Source: Corydoras sp. C115
Taxonomy: Eukaryota; Chordata; Actinopteri; Siluriformes; Callichthyidae
Assembly (NCBI GenBank): GCA_019802505.1
Contig: JAFMOC010000383.1
Coordinates: forward strand, 371,001 to 435,000
Reading direction: 5' to 3'
DNA: 64,000 nt
Below are positions 1-10,604 of the stretch, piece by piece; position 1 is the stretch's first letter; each line of letters begins with the position of its first letter. The position numbers and the translations under genes were made by a program. The notes under the pieces are model-generated. The model had not been told where the DNA came from and ran no database searches. It worked only from the letters and a program-made list of their open reading frames with translations.

Positions 1-123
1 TCAAGGCTGCCCACCACTCCAGGCTCATGTCACCAGTGCATGTAGATGTGTTTCACTGCACGGATGGGTTAAATGTGGAGGACAAATTCCAGTGTACATG
101 CACAGTAAGCAAAATAAAATCAC
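1..123 (+). repeat. Interspersed repeat of the GATGGGTTAAATGTGGAGGA type
   Basis: Shares GCTGCCCAC, GTTTCACTGC, GATGGGTTAAATGTGGAGGA and AGTAAGCAAAATA with 51425-51612. A common teleost interspersed repeat; this copy is cut by the window edge. Confidence 0.55.
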
Positions 124-159
124 TTCACCCTCAGTGAATACATTATACACAAGGTCATT

Positions 160-310
160 TAGTGGACACTTGTGATAAGTACACCAACTTGGTGGTTGGG
201 GTCAGCCATCAGACAGATCCCCAGAGCAATGAGGATTAAGGGCCCAAGGTAGGAAACGTTGGTGGACTCAGGATATGAACATCCAACCTTCTGATTTATA
301 GTCCCACATG
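160..310 (-). repeat. Old copy of the second SINE family
   Basis: Diverged words AGGTCATTTAGTGGACACTT, CAGAGCAATGAGGATTAAGG and ATCCAACCTTCTGATTTATA keep the family's order. Another old copy lies at about 1685-1830 inside the last ppia intron. Confidence 0.45.
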
Positions 311-806
311 CCTGCAACTACTCAAATTATTTTAATCAAATCAAAGAATTGCTTCAAAACTCTTCATACTTCAATTGAACTTTGTTAGGACCCTACAGAT
401 GTTTATATCCTTTACAACCATGAAAGGGCTTGAAGTGATTTTTAGTCAACTAGACACCCCACAGCTTGATTTAGGGCATTAGATGCATCTTTGCTACTTT
501 GTGATTCTTTGGCATTGTGAGCCACTTGCCTGTCTCCATTTTAACAGCACAGTGTAAACAAATTTAAAACTGTAAAACTTGGTTATGCTAAAACCACTGC
601 CTTGACCAAAACTCTGGCTCACTTCTAGATTTCACTTAAACACTGCTGTTCCTAAAACTGTGCATTCAATAAACCACATCCCTCAAGCACAGACGTCAAT
701 CTGTAAACTCAGGTTTGGCCATCAGCTTTTGACAGCAGACTCCAACATATGCATGGGACATGAATGTCGAAAGAAAGCACAGATCCACAATGTAACTTGT
801 TCCCCT

Positions 807-812
807 TTTATT
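807..812 (-). terminator. ppia: Candidate ppia polyadenylation signal (AATAAA)
   Basis: An AATAAA hexamer on the minus strand lies about 240 nt past the ppia stop codon. This would give a short 3' UTR of the kind usual for cyclophilin A transcripts. No cDNA support is visible here. Confidence 0.45.
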
Positions 813-1054
813 TTTCAGATCTTGATACAAATCTCAAAGCCACCAGGCTTCTATTTGCAAATGAAATGAATGAAAACTGAGCAAAAAAGGCAACTTGTCA
901 AAACAAACCAAAGAACAAAATGAAATACAAGTGGAGATGTAAGGGACAGATGGATTACAGGGAAGCAAATCAGGACAGGAATGTTGCGATTTGAGCCAGG
1001 ATTCAGGGGGACTAGGTGAAGACATGACTGAGGCACAGGTGGGATGGGGTGGTT

Positions 1055-4000
1055 CTACAGCTGGCCACAGTCAGCAATGGTGATCTTGGCACTAGTCTTG
1101 CCACTGTTGGAGCCAAAGCTCTCCACCTTCTTGACAACATCCTGGCCATCCACGACCTGGCCGAAGACCACATGCTTACCATCCAGCCTGTAGGAGAGAC
1201 AAATGGTTAGGTTTAATCTAAATCAATGGTCCTTAAACTTTTAAGCCCAAGTATCACCCATCAAACTTTACCACTTTTGTAGTCTGGAACATGGCAAACA
1301 TCAATTAGGTGAGTATAATAACACAAATAAGGCATGAATTAGTCCGAGTTATATATTCCAAAAAAAAAAAAAAAAAAAAGATATTGTAAGAGTAGTTACA
1401 CCTCTCATGATTTATTCAGTGAGCACTCAGCACTGGGATCCAGGTTTGAATTTTGATCTGGGTGAAGTTTGTTCTCCCTGTGTTAGTGTGAATTTCCTCC
1501 CACAGTCCAAATACATGGATTAAAGACAAATTGAATGCTCTAAATTGCCCCATAGTGCATGTTCCCAGTGACGGTATGCTACTGGTAGGCATACCAAAGT
1601 TTAGGAACCACTGGGCTAGGCAATTCCTATCCTTGATTAGCCATTTCCAATAAAGGAGCAACATGTCCGTTCACAAAGCACATCAAATCATTTAGCAGGC
1701 ACTTATCCAAAGGATTTAGAAGCATCTCATCTCAAGGTTTAAGGGCCTTGCTCACTTGTGGCATTAGCAGACTTAGGGTTTGAACTCACAATCAGACTGT
1801 GAGCCCAACACTACAAAGCTACCACACTGATTGCCACATCAAGTAAACTTTATATATATATATTATATATACATATTTAATCCATCAATAGCTTTTGATG
1901 GTCTATAATAATCCTGCTTGATTTATTAATTATCAGTTGGACATTTGTAACTGGACCACTTGGGTTTATGTTCAAGCAGATCTGGAAGAACACCAAAACC
2001 ATTCATTATGTAATCTGTAAATTCAAAATCTTTGCATAATGTGAACTGACCAGCTAGTAACAGCCGTGCAGATGAAGAACTGAGAGCCGTTGGTATTGGG
2101 ACCAGCGTTTGCCATGGACAGGATTCCAGAACCAGTGTGCTTCAGGCTGAAGTTCTCATCCTCAAACTTGTTGCCATAGATGGACTTGCCTCCAGTTCCA
2201 TTGTGGTTTGTAAAGTCTCCACCCTGTTGGAGGATTTCATTGTTAATTTTGCAGTCAGTTGTGTGGCCGTTTGTGCACAATGTGCACTCTCCTAGTAAGA
2301 AGCATTTGTGCATTAGTATTGTGGCCTATTCTGAATCTGCTGATAACAGCAATGCATTTCCCTTGTTGCATTCTTATTTTATTCCTGATGTTGGGTACAC
2401 CTCATTTAGTTTGTCACTTCACATGTTCCATTGTGATTGCCATTTATTTTTATGTACTCATTATAAAGGTTTATTGGCCATTGAGGGTTGTTTACAGAAT
2501 AAATAGCAAATTTAACATATCTGCCTGACCATATACATAAAAGCAAACAAATAAATTGTGACATCTAAACTAGTGCAGTAAGAGGGTAGAAACACTCTTA
2601 CTGCACTAGTTTAGTTTTTTTTTTTTTAAGTATGTGTATATAAAAACTAAATTGAAATCATGTATAAATATAAGGACTTAGTAGGGAAAAAGTAAAAAGC
2701 ATTAAACTTCATTAGTCATCTCTTTACATGGCTGGAAAAGAGCTTACGGCAGAGGCAGTAAAACCTCCCTCAGGACATCAGCACTTCTACAAGGATGTTT
2801 ATTACTCAACATTCCACAAAAAGTAAAAACGAACGTTCATGAGCTCATACTTCCCACACCAACAGCTGGTTAAAAATAAAACTGCATGGGATAAAGTTCA
2901 CATTTCTATTCAGAAAGAAAAGGTCCAGACCTGGCACATGAAGCCGGGGATGATGCGGTGAAAGGTGGAGCCCTTGTAGCCATAACCAGGCTGTCCTGTG
3001 CACAGCTGCCTGAAGTTTTCTAAAATGAAACACAGAACAAAGTTAGTCCAAGGAACATGCTGCATTACAAGTCATCTGAGAAACACATGACAATCAATAC
3101 AACAGGTTGGGCATTATCAAGCCCAAATACAAAACCACAAGTGTTCGCTTTATAGTCTAGTGCAACAGCTGTGAATTTAAGAGAACTAGCTATAGATTAC
3201 AAATGCCACACTAACTTTAAAATCGTGGCATTGTACGTAGGGTTCATATCCCTCTCAACTCCAGACATTAATTTATAATTAAAAAACTTAACACTATGAA
3301 GAGAACAATGTGATTACTATAGGGAGTGAAATGCTCACCTGCTGTCTTGGGGACAACATCATTTCTCAGCTGTTAAAAATGCAAAAGTAAATAAATTAAA
3401 TAATGGCAATAAGAATCAACACTGCTCAAATGGTATTAGAGCAATTCAGAAAAAGACACATTCCAGTAAACGGTTTAATAACCTAAAAAGCAGCATTTTA
3501 ACCATTACCAACAAGCAATTTTAACAAACATGCACACGTGGATTTGCAGTGATCATGTACATGGATAACTAAACGCAAAATAGTGAAATTTCAGTGTTAA
3601 ATCAGGCGATCATGTCGCAGCGAGCAAGACTACATTCGTCTGCATGCCAATCCTCACGTCTGCGGTACGATGCAGTCAGACCGAGCGGGACAATAAAAAG
3701 GCAGTTACGTTCGTAGGCTTTCATGTTTGAACTAGCATTTGAATGCTGGATAAGTTGGATGTTGATGCAGGAAAACACACATGGCGATACAAACGACTGT
3801 GAGGTGTCGCCATGTGGACGCGCAATGACGGAAACCTGCTGCAAACACGCCCATCGACACATTTTGTCCATTTCGCAAGTTTAATTTAAGCTAGGAATAG
3901 GTGCAACTGGAAAAACCCAAACCATTTAACCAAACAGTCTTCTGGCGAATTCCTTTGAGCTAAAGGAAGAACACCACGTGTTCGGAGTCACGCGAATTTT

Positions 4001-6131
4001 GTGACTTTTCTTTTTTTAAACCAATGCCACCAAAAGAATAATTATAGTATATATATTTTTTTAATTATATACATCCACAAAAACGTTCATACATTTTAAT
4101 TCCACTTCCAACCGTCGCCTCGTGCCTCCGCCCAACCCCCCCCCCCCCCCCCCTTCACTACAGAACTTTCTCGAATCCTCCTTCCACTGGCCGCGTCTCG
4201 AACCGCATAGTGGCGCAAAGCGAGGCCCCCTAAACAGCTAGACTTCAACATGAACACCGGTTAGGAAGAGTCGAGCAGGATGGCTACCTCTATTTTAACA
4301 GACCTTTAAGGAGGAAAGCGTTAAATGAAGGTAAATTAGCAAAAATCTAGCAAACTAATCACTCAAGCCGACTTAAAAGTAATATTGGCCGACTTATCAC
4401 TTGAGAGTCAGTAGAGTCCCGACTGAATAACGTAGCACAACATCTAAGTGGAACTACGGACTAAACCCCAGCAAAGAATCTTAAAGCAGTTTAAACCATT
4501 AGAACTAAAGTGTAAAAAAAATCAATTAATTAATAATAAGTCGGTGACGCAATACTTTTGCCTAGGACGTAATTGAGGACAAACGCACTCTTACGCCAGA
4601 GAGTAAGGTCGCGTTCCATTTTGAGCAGGCATGACTGGCAAAAAAAAGGCGTCCAAAGTTCAAATAAAAAGCAGAAAGCTGCCCCGGGACTTTGGGAAAT
4701 TATATATGCACAACATGTCCACAGAAAGACAAAAGTAGTTAAATAAACAACGTATTAAAAAAATCAGTTGACCGACCACCAAGTGCCTTTCTCTGCGATT
4801 CGGAACGCGCCCGCTGTACCCGTCCGAGTCACTGCAATATTGACGCGTAATGACCAATTACGGCTCCGGTGTCAGATTAAATTAAATTGAGATTAAATAA
4901 ATGTTATGTTCTCACGCAGTTTAAGACGTTTTGCGCTATAGGCAGCCTTATGAATAATTTCTTACGAACACGACACTTTCATTTCGACACATGCATGCGT
5001 CCACGATAATGTATAATGTACAGATCCTTGTAAATGCGTTAGTTTATCGCAGACATACGCACTCGGTTGCAGAATAAAACCCAAATCCGAAGATTAACTG
5101 CATTATAATCAGAATGCTCAAAATGGCGTCCAATTTAGGGTTAGACACAATTGAAGGGAGCGCTGAAGATCCGCAGAGTCGAGTCGCCGATTATAACAGT
5201 TAAAGTGAGCCGACTCGGAGAGTTTAGCCACCCGTCCAAACTAAATTCGAGACCAGGCAGATTGTTATAACCTTAAGGCTTAAATACAGTTTTAATTAAA
5301 TACATTAACGCCACAGCATGCTTTAAAACACATTAAATGGCTTGCTTCAATTCAAACCAAGGGCTGCTTTACAGGAGTCGACTCCTAGGTGGATTCATTC
5401 AGCGCGGTGCCTTTTATCTCCCGCTAACAGAATAACGCACAACTGAGGTTTAAACCCGAAAACAAACCCAGCCCCAAATCTGAGCACGCCGTTCTGCGTT
5501 GTGGCTTATATACAGCTAGAATACTTTATTCATCCCGAAGGAAATCTAGCAGCCAGTAGCAGTAACGGTAAATTGTAAATATATATACATTTAATTTTTT
5601 ACTTTACTATTATAAAGTGTCAGTGTAGCAGTATCAAAAACTAAAAATAAATAATAAAGTGTCCAGTATGGATCGAGAGCAAGTGCTCATGTGCAAAATA
5701 CAATATATAGTATTTTAAATGTCCCGTTTTATTTGTTCCTTCCGGCTCAAAACAGCAGTATTGTGGAGCCTGATGGCCGGTTATTTGGTTTAGTGCGTCG
5801 AGAACTGTTGTAAATATTGCAAGGAGCTAAACATCAGCGTCGCGTTTTGTCTGCGGATGTTGGAACCGAGGGGCTTGCGGTTTCTAAACGTGGGTTCGGG
5901 GGGAAGCGAGGGGCAGACATCGTGCAGCGTTCGCGGAGCACGCCGACGTTTGAATGGAGGCGGAACATACACACCCGAATGGAAAATTACAGTCACTTCC
6001 CGCTTTGAACATGCGTTCTACTATTACAACTAAAAAAAAAAGATACACTGCCGCAAACCTACCTCCATGATCACGCGGCCGACTGGTTTCCCATCTGCAG
6101 CGATGTCGAAGAAGACTCTGGGCCTGGCCAT
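1055..6131 (-). CDS. ppia: Peptidyl-prolyl cis-trans isomerase A (cyclophilin A), five coding exons
   Basis: Coding exons on the minus strand, in order, are 6131-6063, 3369-3339, 3019-2931, 2223-2051 and 1187-1055. They total 495 nt, giving 164 residues plus a TAG stop, which is the normal size for cyclophilin A. All introns are GT-AG and the phases agree. The start is the ATG at 6131-6129, giving MARPRVFFDIAADGKPVGR. Family hallmarks are visible: FHRIIPGFMCQ (catalytic Arg, then the Phe-Met-Gln pocket), GGDFTNHNGTGG, MANAGPNTNGSQFFICT, the Trp before LDGKHVVFG (cyclosporin-contact Trp and pocket His), and the C-terminus ITIADCGQL. There is no signal peptide, so the protein should be cytosolic, where the family catalyses prolyl isomerisation and binds cyclosporin. 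The gene lies about 3 kb downstream of ogdh in the same orientation. Which teleost ppia paralogue this is cannot be decided from sequence alone. Confidence 0.97.
4136..4153 (+). repeat. Poly-C tract
   Basis: Eighteen C in a row within the ppia first intron. Confidence 0.95.
5515..5780 (-). repeat. LINE-like 3' end fragment in ppia intron 1
   Basis: TACTTTATTCATCCCGAAGG resembles, in reverse, the 3' end of a common fish non-LTR element. No coding region is visible. Confidence 0.35.
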
Positions 6132-6241
6132 TTTTTTAATGAGTTGCTATGATGCCCGAATTGCGAGGCTCTTTTTTTTTGTTACCCGAAGGTCGGTGTG
6201 GTCTTGGAAATGGAGGAGAGAAAAGAAGCAGACCGGCGAGG

Positions 6242-6330
6242 CCTTATAAACCGGGGAGGCGTGTTCTCTCCAGGTGGCCGTCGAATGTGCGCGGAGATGT
6301 GCTTGACGGACACCTCGGCGAGCCAATCAG
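6242..6330 (-). promoter_or_regulatory. ppia: Candidate ppia core promoter (TATA-like box and CCAAT)
   Basis: Reading the minus strand, GGTTTATAAGGC lies about 110 nt upstream of the ppia ATG. An inverted CCAAT (GCCAATCAG on the plus strand, near 6320) is about 75 nt further upstream, beside a CACGTG E-box near 6337. The surrounding DNA is GC-rich. The spacing fits a housekeeping promoter with a TATA element. The transcription start has not been observed. Confidence 0.55.
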
Positions 6331-6553
6331 ATGCCCACGTGAGGCCAACGCCACCCAGTGACAGCGCGAGAAGGCGCGAAACGGAGGCTGCGGCTTTTTT
6401 TTTTTTTTTAGTTGTTCGATTTTAAAATGGCTCCATGCGTCCTCCATAAGTGCACTAGATAGGGTACGAAAGTGGACTAGACGACAGGTGGAGGAAGTCC
6501 CGTTCGTCAGCATTTCTGCGACAAGTCTTTACATACAAGTATTAGTGATTAAA

Positions 6554-6622
6554 CATCCATCCATTATCTTCCGCTTTATCCTCTATTAGGGTCGGTTCCC
6601 CATGCCCATCCAGGGGCACTCA

Positions 6623-6655
<33 letters not shown>

Positions 6656-6848
6656 TCTATATGGGGCAATTTGGAGAACCCAATTGACTTGATCCATGTT
6701 TTTGGACTGTGGGAGGAAACCGGAGAACCCGGAGGAAAACCACACGGACATAGGGAGAACATGGAAACTCCACCCCGATGGGGATTCGAACCGGGAATCC
6801 CTAGTGCTAAGAGGAGAACATGCTAACCACTAAACCACTGTGCCGCCC
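6554..6848 (-). mobile_element. Mermaid/DANA-like tRNA-derived SINE, internally shortened
   Basis: Family description: in element orientation, a head GGGCGGCACGGTGGCTTAGT with A-box TGGCTTAGTGGTTAGCA and B-box GGTTCGAATCC, a conserved body (CATGTTCTCCCCGTGTCCGC; TCCTCCGGGTTCTCCGG; ACAGTCCAAAAACATGGATC; AATTGCCCCATATAGAGTGT), a 3' part (TTGGCGCCCTGTCCTGGGTG; CCCGAAACGTTCTCCCCTGG) and a tail GATAATGGATGGATG. Length is about 340 bp. This copy lacks the CTGGGCAGATA segment and has a CT/CA expansion. Confidence 0.9.
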
Positions 6849-6862
6849 ATATTAGTGATTAC

Positions 6863-7201
6863 CCATCCATTATCTTCCGCTTTATCCTCTATTAGGGTTC
6901 CCCATGCCCATCCAGGGGAGAACATTTCGGGCGCTGGGCAGACAAACAGGACAGGGCGCCAATCCATCGCTGGGCACACACTCACTCAGACTCACTGAGA
7001 CACAGACACACTCTATATGGGGCAATTTGGAGAACTCAATTGACTTGATCCATGTTTTTGGACTGTGGGAGGAAACCGGAGAACCCGGAGGAAAACCACA
7101 CGGACATAGGGAGAACATGGAAACTCCACATGGATGGGGATTCGAACCGGGAATCCCTAGTGCGGAGAGAACATGCTAACCACTAAGCCACCGTGCCGCC
7201 C
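6863..7201 (-). mobile_element. Mermaid/DANA-like SINE, full length
   Basis: Adjacent to the copy at 6554. The word TATTAGTGATTA occurs before, between and after the two copies. Confidence 0.95.
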
Positions 7202-7465
7202 GTATTAGTGATTATGTTTAACAAAAGTACGAAAGAATACAGTCTTAATATTACAGTCTTAGAATTACAGTCTGAAGAATACAGTCTTAATCATGTATTG
7301 ATTAAGTCTTCAGTATTCCACGTTGTCTACTTCGCCCCAAAATCCTTTCATCTCAATGAGTTTGGTAGTTACTAAATGAACACTTTCACCTGTTATTTCT
7401 TGATCTGCAACAACAGCATCGTTTAAAGGTCTGTGTGTAAATCTAAGGGTGTATATTTCTCAGTA

Positions 7466-7810
7466 TCCATCCATTATATTCCACTTTATCCTCTATTAGG
7501 GTCACGGGGGGGGTTCTCCATGCCCATCCAGGGGAGAACGTTTCAGGCGCTGGGCAGATACACCCAGGACAGGACGCCAATCCATCGCTGGGCACACACT
7601 CACTCACACAGACACACTCTATATGGGGCAATTTGGAGAACTCAATTGATTTGATCCATGTTTTTGGACTGTGGGAGGAAACCGGAGAACCCGGAGGAAA
7701 CCCACGCGGACACGGGGAGAACATGGAAACTCCACCCAGATGGGGATTCGAACCGTGAATCCCTAGTGCTGAGAGGCGGACGTGCTGACCACTAAGCCAT
7801 CATGCCGCCC
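7466..7810 (-). mobile_element. Mermaid/DANA-like SINE, full length
   Basis: All landmarks from tail to head are present; the poly-G run after GGGTCAC is seven long. Confidence 0.95.
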
Positions 7811-7934
7811 TAGTTATATATACAATTATATAAAATCACTATAATGAAATATTTCTGATGTACAACAGATTACATACTGTCTCCAGAAGGTTATAATGTG
7901 CTGTTTGTTGGAATTTCTATTGACTTTTTATGAC

Positions 7935-8185
7935 TAGTGATCCATTAGTACACCTTGTGCTGGGATAGGCTTCAGGATGTGCTCAGGATAAACGCCACAA
8001 AACGCCCCTCATAGCATCAGTGTCACTACAGGGTTAACACAATCCACCACCCAACTTCTACCTGTTCTGTGATGGTCCTGACCAATGGAGAACAGAGAAC
8101 CTACAGCCGACTAACAAATACAAAACCCACCGATGGACTAATTGTAAAAACTATTAAAGTCCATCTCTAAAGTCCTCAATTCGGT
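7935..8185 (+). mobile_element. Degraded DNA-transposon fragment
   Basis: Words such as ATCAGTGTCACTACAGGGTT and TGGTCCTGACCAATGGAGAAC resemble the interior of the TA-flanked MITE. The tract is old and lacks ends. Downstream, 8260-8302 reads CCCAATACTTTTGTCCATAT, like a Tc1-type terminus in reverse. Confidence 0.35.
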
Positions 8186-8544
8186 CATTAAATTCAGGTG
8201 AAAATGCATCTTATGCTCTGTAAGAATACCAGAGCTCAGTGGCAGTTCTGTGAAGCAGCTGGTCCACACTTTGATTAAGAGCTGTCCCAATACTTTTGTC
8301 CATATGGTGTAACACATTCCCTGTAGAGTATTTAATTAACACTGAATTTACTCACAACCCTATTGTTAGCTTGATACTGTACATACAAACCCCTGATTAC
8401 AGGTTCCATGCCTCTGCAGAAGCACTGCGGGTACAACGAATACTGGATGGAACCTGGATATTAATTGGACTGGCAGTCCTGCAGGACGCCCCCTAATGGA
8501 CTCACATAGTTTTCCAGTTGTTAGTTTTTCCATTTGTTTAATAT

Positions 8545-8792
8545 CTGTACATTAGTGTCCTACACTGTTGTTGCTGCCTGGCTGCTTAAGGAGGATGAGT
8601 CCCCCACTGAGTCTTGGTCCTCCCAAGGTTTCTTCCTTAAATAACAACTAAAAAGGGAGTTTTTTCTTGCCACTGTCGCTTCAGCTTGCTCTTTGGGGGT
8701 TTAAAGGCTTTTTATTCTGTAAAGCTGCTTTGTGACGATGTACTGTTGTGTAAAGCGCGACATAAATAAATAACTTGAACTTGAACATATAG
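8545..8792 (+). repeat. LINE-like 3' tail
   Basis: Contains CTCCCAAGGTTTCTTCCTTA, CTTGCCACTGTCGCTTCAG and GTAAAGCTGCTTTGTGACGA, ending in the AATAAATAACTTGAACTTGA tail typical of L2-type fish LINE 3' ends. The reverse transcriptase is absent. Confidence 0.6.
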
Positions 8793-8854
8793 TTTTCCAG
8801 TTGTTAAAGTTTTCCATTTGTTAAATATAGTCATCCGATCTCAATATTATCTGT

Positions 8855-9085
8855 ACATTAGTGTCTTAAACTGTTGTTGCTGCCTGTCCGCTCAAGGAGG
8901 AGGAGTCCCCCACTGAGTCTTGGTCCTCCCAAGGTTTCTTCCTTAAATAACAACATAAAAGGGAGTTTTGTCTTGCCACTGTCTCTTCAGCTTGCTCTTT
9001 GGGGGTTTAAAGGCTTTTCATTCTGTAAAGCTGCTTTGTGACGATGTACTGTTGTAAAAAGCGCAATATAAATAATTTACTTGAA
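8855..9085 (+). repeat. LINE-like 3' tail, second copy
   Basis: Near-duplicate of 8545-8792, about 310 bp downstream and in the same orientation. The flank ATAGTTTTCCAGTTGTTA occurs before both, so the two probably arose by local duplication. Confidence 0.6.
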
Positions 9086-9096
9086 CAGGTTAAAAT

Positions 9097-9259
9097 GGGG
9101 GCGGCACGGTGTCTGTGTGAGTGAGTGTGTGCCCAGCGATGGATTGGCGCCCTGTCCTGGGTCTATCTGCCCAGCGCCTGAGACGCTCTCCCCTGGATGG
9201 GCATGGGGAATCCCACCGCGACCCTAATGGAGGATAAAGCGGGAGATAATGAATGAATG
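9097..9259 (+). mobile_element. SINE, body deleted
   Basis: Head GGGCGGCACGGTG is joined directly to GTCTGTGTGAGTG, so both promoter boxes and the body are missing. It sits just past the ogdh polyadenylation signal. Confidence 0.85.
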
Positions 9260-9317
9260 AAAGGTTAAAATGGATAAAGAAAAACTAAAGGTCTTCCTCA
9301 GTTAAGAGAAGATAATG

Positions 9318-10604
9318 TTTATTAGATGAAGATAAACATGAAGAGGATTCACTAAAATAAAAATAAATAAAATCAACTGTTTCCGTTTTCTGTAAGACCG
9401 GCAGCAGGCCGGATCTTCAGCCGGTCCGATCGGAGGATTTTTGGCACATGGCGTGGAGCGAGAAGAGAGGACGACCCTTCCTTACTTTGGGTGTGTACAT
9501 ACAGTGAGAGCGTTTAATTAAAATGGACTCGAGAGCTATGTGACGTTCGCCTGCATTTGAAAGTCCCCACTATAATATAAATACAATCATACATTTTAAA
9601 AGAACCTCCTCTGAAAACCAACTGAAACGTTCTTTTTTTCCCAGAAAACAGTGCAGTTACAGTGAGACCGTTACCGTGTCCATGTCCATCCATCGGCTGT
9701 ACGGCACATGAATGTCCAGAAATCCCATTTTAATAAGCCACCTTCCTGCACGTAGTACGAGTTAAGATAAAACCACAGAAGGAGAAACCAAATAAAATAT
9801 ATCACTTAAAGCCTTGCAAGGAAGAAACTTTTGAATATCAGTAGCGGAAAAAACCCTAGGAAGCAAAAAGCAGTGTACATGATTATGGGTCGGGGGGTCG
9901 GGGGGGGTCTGGGTGGCAACTACTCCAAACACTTTAAATGGGGATCAGATCCAATTTGGAAATGCTTCTCATCTAATCTTAGTATTTAGTTGTTGTTTTT
10001 TTTATGTAGCATAATTAAGATATTTCCTTTCCTCAAATCGTTGAACGCCATTAAAGGCCATGTTCAATGCAGTCAGTTCGGCATCTATGCTATGTGAGGT
10101 TTTCGGCTCAGGTCGCGTCAGACTTCTGAAATTGGAAAATGGATCTAATTAAGACCCATGTAAATCTGACTCTCGGCCAGTGCAGCTGCCAGAGGGGCCG
10201 CGAGCCGTGTCCATGCTATACAGACCGACAGTGCTGTGCTTTGCGTGACTGTGTGCTACACCGGTATCATCGATGAGGCTCGGTACTGTGTGTAGAGTGT
10301 GTGTACAGTATTGTGCATTCAAACTGAGCTTTAAACCTAAAGAAACTACTCGGAGTGGACTGTAATGTTAAGGAGGGAGAGCATGGAGGTCTGCAGGGGA
10401 CGGAACTTGTGCGTAGTGCATTCACAGGGTAACCTTAAGTCTGTGTATGAAACTCATACGGTGTGTGTGGTGCGATATAACGGATTTAGAAAGCAGGGCA
10501 GGATTTTGATGAGGCTGCAATGAGGACTAATTTGAGACACTTTGGAGCAGGAGACATACGATGGAGCATTCTAGGGTTTTTGGTTCTTGTCTGCACGCTG
10601 AGAT
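9318..10604 (-). other. ogdh: Probable ogdh 3' UTR
   Basis: This region is non-repetitive, in contrast to its flanks, and follows the TAA stop at 10605. A minus-strand AATAAA at 9318-9323 is a reasonable polyadenylation signal, giving a UTR of about 1.3 kb. A C-rich tract (minus strand) lies near 9895-9910. The extent is inferred. Confidence 0.5.

Larger units (their letters stand above)
3370..6062 (-). other. ppia: ppia intron 1
   Basis: About 2.7 kb of unique-looking, partly CpG-rich sequence. Apart from the LINE-like fragment at 5515 and the poly-C tract, I see no gene; the open frames at 3602-3871 and 4660-4857 have no recognisable domain. Confidence 0.6.

Noticed and set aside
3602..3871. 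89-codon minus-strand frame in ppia intron 1
   Set aside because: No recognisable domain, no splice support, and it lies fully inside an intron of the same strand.
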